Source: Limisphaera sp. (GTDB lineage: Bacteria; Verrucomicrobiota; Verrucomicrobiia; Limisphaerales; Limisphaeraceae). From it: a DNA stretch of 64,000 bases. Location of the stretch: NCBI GenBank assembly GCA_025057755.1, contig JANWVC010000001.1, positions 1-64,000 of the forward strand, in the 5' to 3' direction. The notes beneath the pieces are model-generated. The model was given only the letters and a program-made list of their open reading frames with translations. It was not told where the DNA came from and did no database searches. Shown here in pieces: positions 46,049-55,595 of the stretch (the stretch's first letter is position 1; each line of letters starts with the position of its first letter). The position numbers were made by a program, and so were the translations under genes.

Positions 46049-47842
46049 ATGCGGAGGTACTACATCGGCCTTGCTGCAGGAGTCCTCTTCAGCCTGCTTT
46101 TCCCCGGCTATCAGTCAAGTGCTGGCGTGGATCGCCCAGACCGAGATTGTTTAGACTGCCACGCCGATCCGGAACTGACCACCACCAACGCCGCCGGTCG
46201 CATTGTGTCCCTCCATGTGGACGAATCGCGCCTGCGCGTCTCCGTCCACAAAACCAACTCCTGCGTGAGCTGTCACACAGGCGTGACTCTTCGGCACCCG
46301 GAGGACGGTGAGCCCGTGGGTCCGGTGACTTGCGAAAGTTGCCACCAACCTCAGAGCGCTCTGTTCAACGCCAGTGTTCATGCCCAAGCTCTGCATGCAG
46401 GCCAGGCTGGAGCCGCTACTTGCCAGGACTGCCATGGTACTCACGATGTGCAGTTTGTCCATAACCCAGACTCGCCCCTCCACTTCACCCGGCAGGCCCA
46501 AACCTGCGGCGCCTGTCATGAGGCCGTTGCGACCGAGTACCAAGACAGTATCCACGGCCGCGCCTTGGCTCATGGCATTCGCGAAGCTCCCACATGTACC
46601 GATTGTCACAGCGAGCACCGGATTGAAGCCCTCCGGATTGCTTCTCCCGCCAAGATCGCCCGGGATGTCTGCAGCCGCTGCCATGCCTCCGAGCGTATCA
46701 ACACAAAGTTCCGTCTGCCCGGCGACCGTGTGGAAACCTTTTTTCTCAGCTACCACGGTCTGGCCGCTCAGTACGGTCTGCCCGTAGCGGCCAACTGCGG
46801 CAGTTGCCACGGCACGCACAATGTGTTGCCCTCCAGCGATGCCCGATCCACCATCCACCCGGACAACTTGATCCACACCTGCGGCCGCTGTCATCCGGGC
46901 GCCACCGAAAAATTTGTACGCGCTCCAGTCCATATCGATGTGCGCGGGGTGCGGGGCGGACCTGATCCTGGCAGCCGGATCAATTGGTATGTACGACGCG
47001 TGTACTGGTGCTTGATCACCGTCACCGTGGGTTTCATGCTCATACATAATGGGCTGATGTTCCGTCGCAAATTGCTGCGTCATCTGTCCAGCCAACCCCG
47101 CACCGTCCTTCGCATGAACGCCATCCAACGTTGGCAGCATCACCTGCTGGCTTTCAGCTTCCTAGTGTTGGCCATCACGGGCTTCGCCCTGAGTTACCCC
47201 GACTCCTGGCTGGCTCGTCTGCTTGGCAATAGTGAACCGTTCCGACGCTGGCTGCACCGCTGGGCAGGCGTGGTGCTACTGCTCACAGGTCTCTGGCATC
47301 TGCTCTACGTCCTACTGACCTCCGAAGGACGCAAGCTCGCACGAGACCTTCTGCCCCGGGCTGGAGACGGAAAAATCTTGTACCAAACCGTGGCCTGGTT
47401 GCTCGGACGTAGACCCAAGCGTCCCCCTGTTGGCCGCTTCAGTTACGTCGAAAAACTCGAATACTGGGCTGTCACATGGGGAACCCTCCTCATGGGCATC
47501 ACCGGCCTCATGATCTGGTTCAAACTCGAAATCACACGCTGGTTGCCCCGTTGGATCATCGACGTGGCCCTGACGGTCCATTTCTACGAAGCCATCCTAG
47601 CATGCCTGGCCATTGTCGCGTGGCACTTTTATCACGTGATCTTCGATCCAGACGTCTATCCCCTCAACCCTGCCTGCTGGGACGGACGGGTCACCGAAGG
47701 CTGGTACCGCGAAGAACATCCCCTGGACTCCCCCCCTTACGCTAACTCCGCGCGTGAACACTCGACTCTAAGCTCCCACACCCCTGCCGAACCAAACGAC
47801 GGGCCTCAAACCCCGGGTCCAACTTCACCCCCGCCTGCGTAG
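46049..47842 (+). CDS. Nine-heme c-type cytochrome fused to a cytochrome b-like membrane domain
   Basis: The 597-residue product starts with a signal sequence (YIGLAAGVLFSLLFPGY). Nine CxxCH heme sites follow at about residues 34, 72, 95, 125, 153, 183, 208, 250 and 278. The second half has about five transmembrane helices with histidines placed for b hemes (WQHHLLAFSF, LHRWAGVVLLLTGLWHLLYV, VHFYEAILACLAIVAWHFYH). This layout fits a quinol dehydrogenase passing electrons into periplasmic hemes. The tail (after ~565) is proline-rich. A second nine-heme gene begins ~150 bp downstream on the same strand. Confidence 0.92.
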   Translation: MRRYYIGLAAGVLFSLLFPGYQSSAGVDRPDRDCLDCHADPELTTTNAAGRIVSLHVDESRLRVSVHKTNSCVSCHTGVTLRHPEDGEPVGPVTCESCHQPQSALFNASVHAQALHAGQAGAATCQDCHGTHDVQFVHNPDSPLHFTRQAQTCGACHEAVATEYQDSIHGRALAHGIREAPTCTDCHSEHRIEALRIASPAKIARDVCSRCHASERINTKFRLPGDRVETFFLSYHGLAAQYGLPVAANCGSCHGTHNVLPSSDARSTIHPDNLIHTCGRCHPGATEKFVRAPVHIDVRGVRGGPDPGSRINWYVRRVYWCLITVTVGFMLIHNGLMFRRKLLRHLSSQPRTVLRMNAIQRWQHHLLAFSFLVLAITGFALSYPDSWLARLLGNSEPFRRWLHRWAGVVLLLTGLWHLLYVLLTSEGRKLARDLLPRAGDGKILYQTVAWLLGRRPKRPPVGRFSYVEKLEYWAVTWGTLLMGITGLMIWFKLEITRWLPRWIIDVALTVHFYEAILACLAIVAWHFYHVIFDPDVYPLNPACWDGRVTEGWYREEHPLDSPPYANSAREHSTLSSHTPAEPNDGPQTPGPTSPPPA

Positions 47843-47850
47843 AATAAATT

Positions 47851-47883
47851 TCAACTTATTTTGAGACATGTCAACTTAAGTTG
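47851..47883 (+). promoter_or_regulatory. FNR-like box and overlapping palindrome before the second cytochrome gene
   Basis: TTGAGACATGTCAA (47861-47874) matches the CRP/FNR-family core TTGA-N6-TCAA; it differs from the FNR consensus at the inner base of each half. It overlaps a perfect 12-bp palindrome, CAACTTAAGTTG (47872-47883). TCAACTTA also occurs twice, 20 bp apart (47851 and 47871). The site lies ~115 bp before the proposed start. Confidence 0.45.
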
Positions 47884-47988
47884 CCATTTTGACAAAACAT
47901 GAGTAGGCGCTCCGTGCCAGCCAAACGAGAATCGCAACGAAAAGATGAAGGGTCGGTCGCCGTACAGTTCACCACCAACGGAATGCCT

Positions 47989-50187
47989 ATGAAAACTCGC
48001 AGGGTCATCCGGCGTGGCCGTATTGCAGGCGCGATGCTCGGGGTGTTGGGGGCCTGCTACGTTTCCCTTCAGGCACAATCACCTGTGCTGGTACCTCGGC
48101 CGCTCACGCATCAAGAGCTTCAAAGCTACGGGCTGCCGCAGCATTTGCAGGTATCAAGCGGCCTAGACACGGTCGGTATCGGGCAACCGGTGTATTTGGA
48201 TTTGCTCTTACCCAAAACCATAACCAACGTCACGGGAATTGCGTGGGACCTCACTCTCAAGCCAGTGGGTAGTACGGACACCTTGCAGCCAAGTCCGCTT
48301 GGCCCCTCTATCCCGCCTTACGAACCTCGCGCGCAACTCGATTATCGGGTGGCCGACCGAAAGCTGCTCAAGCCCACCGCCGCTGGTCAATACACAGTCC
48401 AGGCAACCGTAACGGTCTCGGGCACGAACCTGGTCGTGCGACGCAACGTCTCCGTCGGCACCTATCTCGGCGCGCACACGTGTGCGCTCTGCCACAGCGG
48501 CGGCATTGTTGCCGATAACAAGTACCCTCAGTGGCAGCGAACCGCTCACGCCACCTATTTCACTCGCGCCATCAATGGGCAGGTCTCTTCTTTCTATCGT
48601 TCGAGCTGCATGCCCTGCCATGTCGTCGGATTCGACACCGATCCCGCCGCAGTCAACGGCGGATTCGACGACGTGGCCGCGCAGCTGGGCTGGACATTCC
48701 CCTCACAGCTGGCAGAGACCAATTGGAATGCCTTGCCCCAGCCGCTGAAAAACTTGGCCAACATTCAATGCGAGAGTTGTCATGGACCCGGTAGCGAGCA
48801 CGGAATGGCACTGGGCCAAACCAATCTATTCAACTGGCCGCGCATCGCCACCAGCTACGGGGCTGGCGATTGCAACCTGTGTCACGCACGCGAACCGTAC
48901 TATCCCCAGGGCATTCAATGGGCCAATTCCCGCCACGCCGTGGCCATCCGCCAAGAACGGACCGCATGTGCGGGTTGTCATCAGGCCATTGGTTTCATCG
49001 ATCGCTTGAAGGGCGTGCCGGAAGCCCAACGGCGCACGACGTATGAGTCCATCAGCTGCACGGCCTGCCATGATCCGCACGACGCCACGAACCCACACCA
49101 GCTTCGCGCCATAGCCCCTGTCATGCTCCAAGACGGCTTTACCTTGGTCAATAAGGGTGGAAAAGCGCTGCTGTGCATGAACTGCCACATGTCCCGCCGA
49201 AACGCCACGAACTACGTCGAGGTCACCGCCGGCAGCGCGACCTTCGGCCCGCACTATGGTCCGCAGGCGGATATGCTCGTGGGCGCTAACGCCATCACCT
49301 ACGGCAAACCCATCCCCAGTTCGGCCCATTACCAAGTGGTCCAAGAAAGCTGCGTTACCTGCCATATGCAGGAGACGGCACGAACCAACATCGCTCATTA
49401 TCAAGCTGGCGGACACACATGGAGGATGGCATGGGACACAGGCTCCAACCGTGTGGAAATGGTGCAGGCCTGCGTCCAATGCCACGGCGAGATCGAAACG
49501 TTCAACTTCAAGCGCCAAGATTATGACGGCGATGGCATCATCGAGGGCGTTCAAACAGAAGTGAAAGGTCTCCTAGAGAAACTGGCTATGATGCTGCCGC
49601 CCATCGGCCAACCCGTGGTCGCCAGTGACAATGCATCGCGCCAGCGGTTTACCCGTCAACAACTCCGGGCCTTGTACAACTATCTGTTTGTTCTCGAAGA
49701 TGGAAGTTATGGCATCCACAACCTCAGCTACGCAGTCGGACTCCTGAAAGCTTCCATCGCTGACCTCAGCGGCGATGCCAACAATGACGGGCTACCGGAT
49801 TGGTGGCAACAAGCATATTTCGCCAGCATTAATGATCCCATGGCAGCACCCAACGCCAGTCCTGCCGGGGACGGCGTGCCCAATTGGCTGAAATTTGCGC
49901 TCGGACTAGATCCGAGGATGCCGGGCGTAGCCCTGCCGGATGGCGTGGTGTTCGTTCAAGGCAAGAATCTCGGCGGCCGGGATAACAAGGTGCGCATTTA
50001 CACCGCAGCCGAGATCACCTTCGACACCAAGCCCGGCAAGCGATACCAAATCCAAGCTGTCTCAACCTTAGGTACCGGATGGCAAAACATCGGCCAACCA
50101 ATCCAAGGTACAGGTCAGGCGGTAAGCTATCTCACGCCGACACGCGGGAATGTCCAACAGTATTACCGCGTAGTGGAAATGGACTAA
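47989..50187 (+). CDS. Exported nine-heme cytochrome with C-terminal Ca-binding-like repeat
   Basis: The 732-residue product has a Sec signal (RIAGAMLGVLGACYVSLQAQ). An N-terminal beta domain (about 35-160) precedes nine CxxCH sites (CALCH, CMPCH, CESCH, CNLCH, CAGCH, CTACH, CMNCH, CVTCH, CVQCH), spanning about residues 165-498. Spacing and the YLGAHTCALCHSGG opening resemble cytochrome c554-type proteins. Near residue 600 is a DxNxDGLPDWW segment, a dockerin/thrombospondin-3-like Ca2+ repeat used by many Verrucomicrobia exports. ATG 47989 is preferred to 47899 because it sits just before the basic signal region. A terminator-like hairpin follows the stop. Confidence 0.88.
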   Translation: MKTRRVIRRGRIAGAMLGVLGACYVSLQAQSPVLVPRPLTHQELQSYGLPQHLQVSSGLDTVGIGQPVYLDLLLPKTITNVTGIAWDLTLKPVGSTDTLQPSPLGPSIPPYEPRAQLDYRVADRKLLKPTAAGQYTVQATVTVSGTNLVVRRNVSVGTYLGAHTCALCHSGGIVADNKYPQWQRTAHATYFTRAINGQVSSFYRSSCMPCHVVGFDTDPAAVNGGFDDVAAQLGWTFPSQLAETNWNALPQPLKNLANIQCESCHGPGSEHGMALGQTNLFNWPRIATSYGAGDCNLCHAREPYYPQGIQWANSRHAVAIRQERTACAGCHQAIGFIDRLKGVPEAQRRTTYESISCTACHDPHDATNPHQLRAIAPVMLQDGFTLVNKGGKALLCMNCHMSRRNATNYVEVTAGSATFGPHYGPQADMLVGANAITYGKPIPSSAHYQVVQESCVTCHMQETARTNIAHYQAGGHTWRMAWDTGSNRVEMVQACVQCHGEIETFNFKRQDYDGDGIIEGVQTEVKGLLEKLAMMLPPIGQPVVASDNASRQRFTRQQLRALYNYLFVLEDGSYGIHNLSYAVGLLKASIADLSGDANNDGLPDWWQQAYFASINDPMAAPNASPAGDGVPNWLKFALGLDPRMPGVALPDGVVFVQGKNLGGRDNKVRIYTAAEITFDTKPGKRYQIQAVSTLGTGWQNIGQPIQGTGQAVSYLTPTRGNVQQYYRVVEMD

Positions 50188-50227
50188 TCCGAACGAGCTT
50201 CCACGCACCACACACCCGACCGCAACG

Positions 50228-50258
50228 GCACCCCTTCCTGGCCTCCGGGAAGGGGTGC
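50228..50258. terminator. Hairpin after the cytochrome gene
   Basis: GCACCCCTTCC pairs with GGAAGGGGTGC across a short loop. The T-tract after it is weak (TTCCTGTT). It could act for the cytochrome transcript or, in the other direction, for rnpB. Confidence 0.6.
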
Positions 50259-50382
50259 TTCCTGTTGCCTAAGGCGCCCTGCCTCGGTAAATAACTCCGC
50301 CCCAGCAATGTCGACTTCGCACCTCAGGCTCTTCGCAGCGATTCCAACCCAACATGGCCCGTGCTGCACATTCAAGGCCTAA

Positions 50383-50830
50383 GGCCCGGCAAGAGCTATA
50401 AGCCGAATTCTGTCTGCTCCGGGTTTTGACCCGGAGGAGAGTATCATTTATCTGAGCGGCCAGAACCCGGGACGCGTCCCGCATCGGCGGGACTGAAGCG
50501 GGCCACTTCCTACGTCCCCTATTTGGCCTTGCACCCGATGGGGTTTTCCGTGCCTCGTCGCTTACGCGAGCGAGCGGTGGGCTCTTACCCCACCTTTTCA
50601 CCCTTGCCGGTACACCGCCTTTGGCCGACGCAGCCAACAACGGCGTACAGGCGGTTTGTTTTCTGTGGCACTTTCCGTCGGGACGCCTCGCGGCGTCGCC
50701 GCCCGCGTGTATCCGGCACTGTAACCCAAAAGGGATCTCAGGCCGGTTACGCGGCATCGCGCCCTATGGTGTTCGGACTTTCCTCCCCCGAGGCGAGCCC
50801 CGGGAGCGATACTCCACCCTTGCCGGACCC
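50383..50830 (-). ncRNA. rnpB: RNase P RNA, class A
   Basis: The minus strand contains the conserved core: GAGGAAAGTCCGAAC near the 5' end, AAGGGTGAAAAGGTGGGGTA in the middle, GCAAGGCCAAATAGGGG and the late ACAGAATTCGGCTTA. The ends pair as P1 (GGTCCGGCAAG at 50829-50819 with CTTGCCGGGCC at 50393-50383, one G-U). The length of about 448 nt is that of a bacterial class A RNA with extra helices. It matures tRNA 5' ends. Confidence 0.95.
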
Positions 50831-50922
50831 GTGGCAATCTACGCGCCGAGTCCTCGGACTTCAACCGGTGATTCTCACCAACAGGGGTTCATTCCTCTCG
50901 TTACCTCCGGTTTCTCAAGGCT

Positions 50923-52060
50923 TCAGAATCTCCACGCCAGAGTCACAGAGCCAAATACACTCAAATCCTGCTGGCCGCGAAATTCGTGTTCCCAAAAAGC
51001 GTAAGTGAAGGACCCTGAAATCGGCCCCCTCACAACTGTACCCAGTTCAGCCGCTGGCAGCCACCCATGCTTAACCACAGAAGGGCCTTCTTTCCAACTG
51101 TACCCATCCAGTGTGAGGTCTGGGTCACCGTCCTGTCGACTCCACCAAACGCGCACCCCCCACCCACCGAGCCGTCCGGGAGCAATGCAACGAGGCAACG
51201 AGGGCGGCAAATGGATCCTGCCACGCATGAGCGTGATGCCGAAATCGTGAGGAATCCAATAACCTACCGAATTTGCCCGCCCCATTGTCCCCTGGGTCAA
51301 TACATAGCCCAACATTAGGTTCACCAATTCAGGGACTTCAGCAACCTATCCTGAATCATCACCCCAGACGCGCAATCGTCGACCGTGTTCGTAGACCCTA
51401 TTGAGAATCAGTTCATTAGCAAGCCACTGGCTCCAACCTCGAGGAATCTCGCTGTCCACCCGACGGCGAACGCACTTCTGCATCTCCCCGCCAAAGACCA
51501 CGGATCCACCAACGCCGCCGATCAACTTCAATCCGTGTAAAGGCCTGCCTGTTGCAAATGGAGGGGAATAGCCTTGTACAATGACCCTGCAGAAGGTCAA
51601 TCCCGCGAGTCGGGCACAATTCGCTGCGTATCGCGTGCTATTCCCATGACCTGACCGGCTTCCAGACTCCACATGGCCTGTTGAAAAAACAACGCAACGA
51701 TTCTCGAGTTCCCAGCGCAGGCCAGATGGACGAAGGAAGAACAAGGAAGATCAACAAAAGCGCCATGCTCCTGCATCTAAAAGCGGTTTGTTCCAGCAAA
51801 CGCGTCCTTCCCCCCGGCAATGAAAATGCCCAGTTCGATCCCTACTCTGAATTTAGGAGAGACATGTCGAGCTGACCCGGCATATCCACGGCCGACAGCG
51901 ACAAAACGGACGCCTGCCGCTAGGTGCAAGCACCGGTCCCAGCCGGTTTGGCTTTGCTTACAGGAATGGGCCCCTACGTGGTCACGGCCACCGTTGAATC
52001 CTGCCGCCACCAGTCCATGTCCACCCAGTCGACCTTGTTCCGTGCGCGGTGTCGGCGCTA
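50923..52060 (-). pseudogene. Decayed outer-membrane beta-barrel gene
   Basis: Three minus-strand frames follow one another with breaks near 51780 and 51330. The most 5' piece has strand-like runs (HLAAGVRFVAVGRGYAGSAR, VGIELGIFIAGGKDAF). The middle piece resembles alternating beta sequence (HGLKLIGGVGGSVVFGGEMQ). The last ends GPISGSFTYAFWEHEFRG and closes on WRF, the aromatic C-terminus typical of outer-membrane barrels. No single frame covers it, so it is probably a relic broken by at least two frameshifts. The true 5' boundary is unclear, and some of the match may be chance. Confidence 0.4.
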
Positions 52061-52107
52061 TAGATTCCCCGCCATGCGTTTCCAAAGAACTCCAACCCGT
52101 CGTTCGC

Positions 52108-52428
52108 TTACGGCACCTGAATGACACAATTCAGGCTGCCGTAAGGATTCGGCACGCGCAATGTGCATTCCGGGTCGTCCTGCCATTCTCCGTCTACAAT
52201 GAAGCGATAATGATACGTCCCCGGGGGCAAGTTTACAGTCACTGTCCAAATCCCATCTGGTCCCTTATGCATGGGAATCGCCTGCTGCTGCCAGTGAGTA
52301 AAATCCCCTGCCAGTAAGACACTCAGCGCCGTGGGTGCATTAAACCGAAAGGTTTGACCTGCCGGTGAGGATGACTTCGGGGTTTTGACTGTTTTGGTGA
52401 TCGATTTGCGGGCTTGTTTGGTTGCCAT
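52108..52428 (-). CDS. Stand-alone CBM48 (glycogen-binding) protein, copy 1
   Basis: The 106-residue product is an N-terminal Lys/Ser-rich tail (about 25 residues) followed by one CBM48/AMPK-type glycogen-binding domain: SVLLAGDFTHWQQQAIPM, GIWTVTVNLPPGTYHYRF and DDPECTLRVPNPYG. The two conserved Trp and the YRF-G-W-D block support carbohydrate binding. There is no enzyme domain and no signal peptide. GGAGG lies upstream of ATG 52428. It is divergent from miaB. A near copy lies at 61,303-61,641. Confidence 0.85.
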   Translation of the reverse strand: MATKQARKSITKTVKTPKSSSPAGQTFRFNAPTALSVLLAGDFTHWQQQAIPMHKGPDGIWTVTVNLPPGTYHYRFIVDGEWQDDPECTLRVPNPYGSLNCVIQVP

Positions 52429-52961
52429 ACCTTCGTTTCCTCCATCTTCCTGAAGTCGCCGCCAGGGGCAATGAAAGCCAGAGGGCCGCACTCTGTTCCA
52501 ACCACCTTTCATGCCCCAAGTTTAGCTTGCAACAAATTCCATATCCCTGCAAGAGCCGAACTGTCACGAAGTTGCAACGACAGCCCGTCGCCACCCGATG
52601 AAAGCCGACTGAACCAAACGCGCCGAACCGAGACGATCTGCTTAACGGCCCATTGCTGGCCAGGGGACCTTCCTCAATCTGGCTCAGGGCATCATGACAA
52701 AACGGTCCCCACGATAATGGCATCCAGCAATCGTTACTGGAAGCTGACCCAAGTCGGACGACCCCAGACCAAGGCCTTGACCATTCACAGGAGCTCGATG
52801 CGCAAGAGCCGGCGGGAAGGCAAAAGCATCCACCTTCAGACTGAACAGCCCGAGCCGCGCGTTAATCCGGGCACCGTTCAGACTTTTACACACGACTCGA
52901 GCTCTTTCCAAACAGCCGAAACTAGCTTAGCTTAACTACATCATTTGGAAAACAAGGGCTC
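52429..52961. other. Divergent gap between CBM48 copy 1 and miaB
   Basis: 533 bp with no supported gene. Frames here are short and lack recognisable products. Promoters for both flanking genes should lie here, but no clear boxes stand out. Confidence 0.5.
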
Positions 52962-54437
52962 ATGCCGAGTGTTTACATTAAAACGTACGGTTGTCAGATG
53001 AACGTCCGGGACAGCGAGGCTGTCGCAGCCCAACTGTTAGCCCGGGGGTACACACTGGCGACTTCCGAAGACCAGGCAGACATCGTTCTGCTCAACACTT
53101 GCAGTGTGCGAGATCACGCAGAACAAACCGCACTCAACAAGATGCGGTCTTTAGCGGCAGACCTCCGACGCACCGGGCGCGAGGTGATTCTCGGATTTCT
53201 GGGCTGCATGGCGCAAAGTCGCGGAGAGGAACTCCTTCAGCAGTTACCCGCAGTAGACTTGGTGTTGGGCACGCAAAAGTTGCATCGAACCGCAGATTAC
53301 TTGGACGAACTGCTCCGTGGGGTCCGAACCAAAGTGGTGGACACGCGACCCGAGCCCGGCAGCGAATCTGCCATCCGCGAGCATTTGGCCGCTGCAGATG
53401 GTTCGGCGCCCGTGACCGCCTACGTAAGCATCATGCAGGGCTGCAACCAGCATTGCACGTTCTGCATTGTGCCCCAGACACGCGGGCCCGAGCGAAGCCG
53501 GCCCATCTCGGACATTGTCGCCGAATGTCGCCAATTGGCCGCGCGCGGGGTCAAGGAGATTATGCTCTTGGGGCAAATCGTCACCAGCTACGGGCGTCGC
53601 CCAGGTCTCAATGGCCGGCCCGGCTGGTTGGGAGCAGGAGAAGCATGGCCGCAACCACAAACTGTGTCCGGCAGCGAGCTCTCACCTTTTGTCCGGCTGC
53701 TGGAGGCCGTTCATACCATTGATGGCATTGAGCGAATTCGATTCACTGCGCCCCATCCCAAAGGCTACGGTGACGATTTGATTCATGCTTACGGGCGACT
53801 TCCCAAACTTGTGGAGAGCGCTCACGTGCCTGTTCAAAGCGGCAGCAACCGGATTTTGAAACTCATGCGCCGCGGCTATACCCGTGAACGATTCCTGGAA
53901 ATCATCCGCAAACTGCGTGCAGTGCAACCCGGTATCGGTCTGAGCACGGACATCATCGTCGGTTTCCCTGGCGAAACCGAAGAGGACTTTCAACAGACCT
54001 TGGCACTCTGTCAGGAAGTGGAGTTTGACCAGGTCTTTCTATTTAAATACTCGCCGCGGCGTAATACACCCGCTGCCAGCATGCCGGATGCATTGCCCCC
54101 GACCGTGATCGAAGAACGCCATGCCCGGGCTGCCGAACTCATCAATGCCATCGCACGACGTCGTTACGCCGCCATGGTCGGTAAAACGGTGCAAATCCTC
54201 GTCGAAGGTCCCAGCAAGAAAAACCCCCATCGGATGATGGGCCGAACCCGGTGCAACAAAATTGTGGTTTTCGAAGGTTCCCCCCGTCATCGCGGCCAGT
54301 TAATGGATGTTCGCATTGTGCGGGCCGGTTCCTACACGCTTTACGGGGATCCTGCCATTGTCGGGCTTGTCCCTGAGGAGCCCCCTCTGCCCGGAGCGGA
54401 CAAACGGGATAAGGTTTCGCACCCCGTAGTACTATAG
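52962..54437 (+). CDS. miaB: tRNA-2-methylthio-N6-dimethylallyladenosine synthase MiaB
   Basis: This radical-SAM methylthiotransferase thiomethylates i6A37 in tRNA. The 491-residue product starts with the MTTase domain (IKTYGCQMNVRDSEAVAAQL, CSVRDHAEQ, GCMAQSRGEEL). The radical-SAM motif is CNQHCTFCIVP near residue 161. A TRAM-like end follows (KTVQILVEGPSKKNPHRMMG). It stands alone on the plus strand, divergent from CBM48 copy 1. Confidence 0.96.
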   Translation: MPSVYIKTYGCQMNVRDSEAVAAQLLARGYTLATSEDQADIVLLNTCSVRDHAEQTALNKMRSLAADLRRTGREVILGFLGCMAQSRGEELLQQLPAVDLVLGTQKLHRTADYLDELLRGVRTKVVDTRPEPGSESAIREHLAAADGSAPVTAYVSIMQGCNQHCTFCIVPQTRGPERSRPISDIVAECRQLAARGVKEIMLLGQIVTSYGRRPGLNGRPGWLGAGEAWPQPQTVSGSELSPFVRLLEAVHTIDGIERIRFTAPHPKGYGDDLIHAYGRLPKLVESAHVPVQSGSNRILKLMRRGYTRERFLEIIRKLRAVQPGIGLSTDIIVGFPGETEEDFQQTLALCQEVEFDQVFLFKYSPRRNTPAASMPDALPPTVIEERHARAAELINAIARRRYAAMVGKTVQILVEGPSKKNPHRMMGRTRCNKIVVFEGSPRHRGQLMDVRIVRAGSYTLYGDPAIVGLVPEEPPLPGADKRDKVSHPVVL

Positions 54438-54524
54438 GCCTGCCTCTATTGCCTCCGGCGTGAAACCGTTCGGATTGGCACAAACCGCTTGAGGTTAACG
54501 CCAGCCCTCCCACAATGGCACGGC

Positions 54525-55595
54525 ATGCGTATGGGCCGCGCGGGGTGGGTCGCTTGGTTTTTTTGCTTCGCAACCGGGTGCACCGGTCCGACCAGCCTTC
54601 GGACAGACACGCCCTCTACTACCTCGGTCGCCCCCACGCCCTTGCCTCCGGAGAAGCTGTCTTCCGCCAGCAGCGATACACCATCCGAAGAAATGGCTGC
54701 ATGGCAACCCCTGACCCGTTGGGCTGTTTCGCGTGGTTTTCCGCCTCCTCGTATCATGGAAACCGGTGCTTCTTTCGGCTGCGCCTTTGGCCCGAATTCC
54801 CATCAATGGCTATTCCAGGCCGGATCCACTTTGGCCTCATGGAATGGGATCCAGATTCGACTGGGCTTTGCGCCTCAATGGATCAATCAAGATTTTTGGC
54901 TGCACGGATTGGACATCGCCAAACATATTGAGCCCCTGCTTGGTCCGAGCCGGATTCACCTGCGGACTCCGCCGCGAGTAGTGATTGATCCCGGCCACGG
55001 AGGCCAGAATACCGGAGCCCGAAGCATCCACGATGGCCGGTGGGAAAAGGAATACACACTCGACTGGGCCCTGCGGCTCCATGCACGTCTCATCGCTCAC
55101 GGGTGGGAAGTGATCCTAACCCGACGCCATGATGTTGACGTCTCCTTAACCGATCGAGTGGCAATGGCCGAAGCCACAAGCGCAGATCTTTTTGTTAGCC
55201 TCCATTTCAACGCCATGGACAACGGCATTCTGGCCAGTGGATTGGAAACCTACTGGACCACTCCAGCGGGAATGACTTCTACCATCCATCGGGGCTACGA
55301 CGACAATCCGGCAACGGTCCACCCGAACAACGCATTTGACGAGGCCAATTTCCAATTGGCCGTCCGACTCCATCGTTCTTTACTCCTTCACACGGGTCTG
55401 GCCGACCGCGGGGTTCGTCGCGCCCGGTTCATGACCGTGCTCCAAGGTCAAAACCGCCCTGCCGCGTTGGTGGAGGGCGGGTATCTTACCCATCCCGAAG
55501 ATGCACGCCGGATTGCGGATCCCACGTTCCGAGAACGGCTCGCCGAGGCTGTCGCCCGTGCATTGCTATGCCTTCCCGAGGACTCATCGTGGTAA
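54525..55595 (+). CDS. N-acetylmuramoyl-L-alanine amidase (Amidase_3)
   Basis: The enzyme cleaves the amide between MurNAc and the stem peptide. The N-terminus is hydrophobic with a Cys (FFCFATGC), a possible lipobox, so it may be a lipoprotein. The catalytic domain (about residues 155-350) shows the zinc site His in VVIDPGHGGQ, Glu in WEKEYTLDWAL and His in VSLHFNAMD. The late catalytic Glu is in ALVEGGYLTHPED. The total length is 356; about 150 N-terminal residues lack a known fold. ATG 54525 is used; ATG 54531 and an upstream TTG are alternatives. It overlaps the next gene by 28 bp. Confidence 0.9.
   Translation: MRMGRAGWVAWFFCFATGCTGPTSLRTDTPSTTSVAPTPLPPEKLSSASSDTPSEEMAAWQPLTRWAVSRGFPPPRIMETGASFGCAFGPNSHQWLFQAGSTLASWNGIQIRLGFAPQWINQDFWLHGLDIAKHIEPLLGPSRIHLRTPPRVVIDPGHGGQNTGARSIHDGRWEKEYTLDWALRLHARLIAHGWEVILTRRHDVDVSLTDRVAMAEATSADLFVSLHFNAMDNGILASGLETYWTTPAGMTSTIHRGYDDNPATVHPNNAFDEANFQLAVRLHRSLLLHTGLADRGVRRARFMTVLQGQNRPAALVEGGYLTHPEDARRIADPTFRERLAEAVARALLCLPEDSSW

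Noticed and set aside
46151..47143. 330-codon minus-strand frame in the first cytochrome gene
   Set aside because: It lies antisense to the heme motifs, which are strongly supported.
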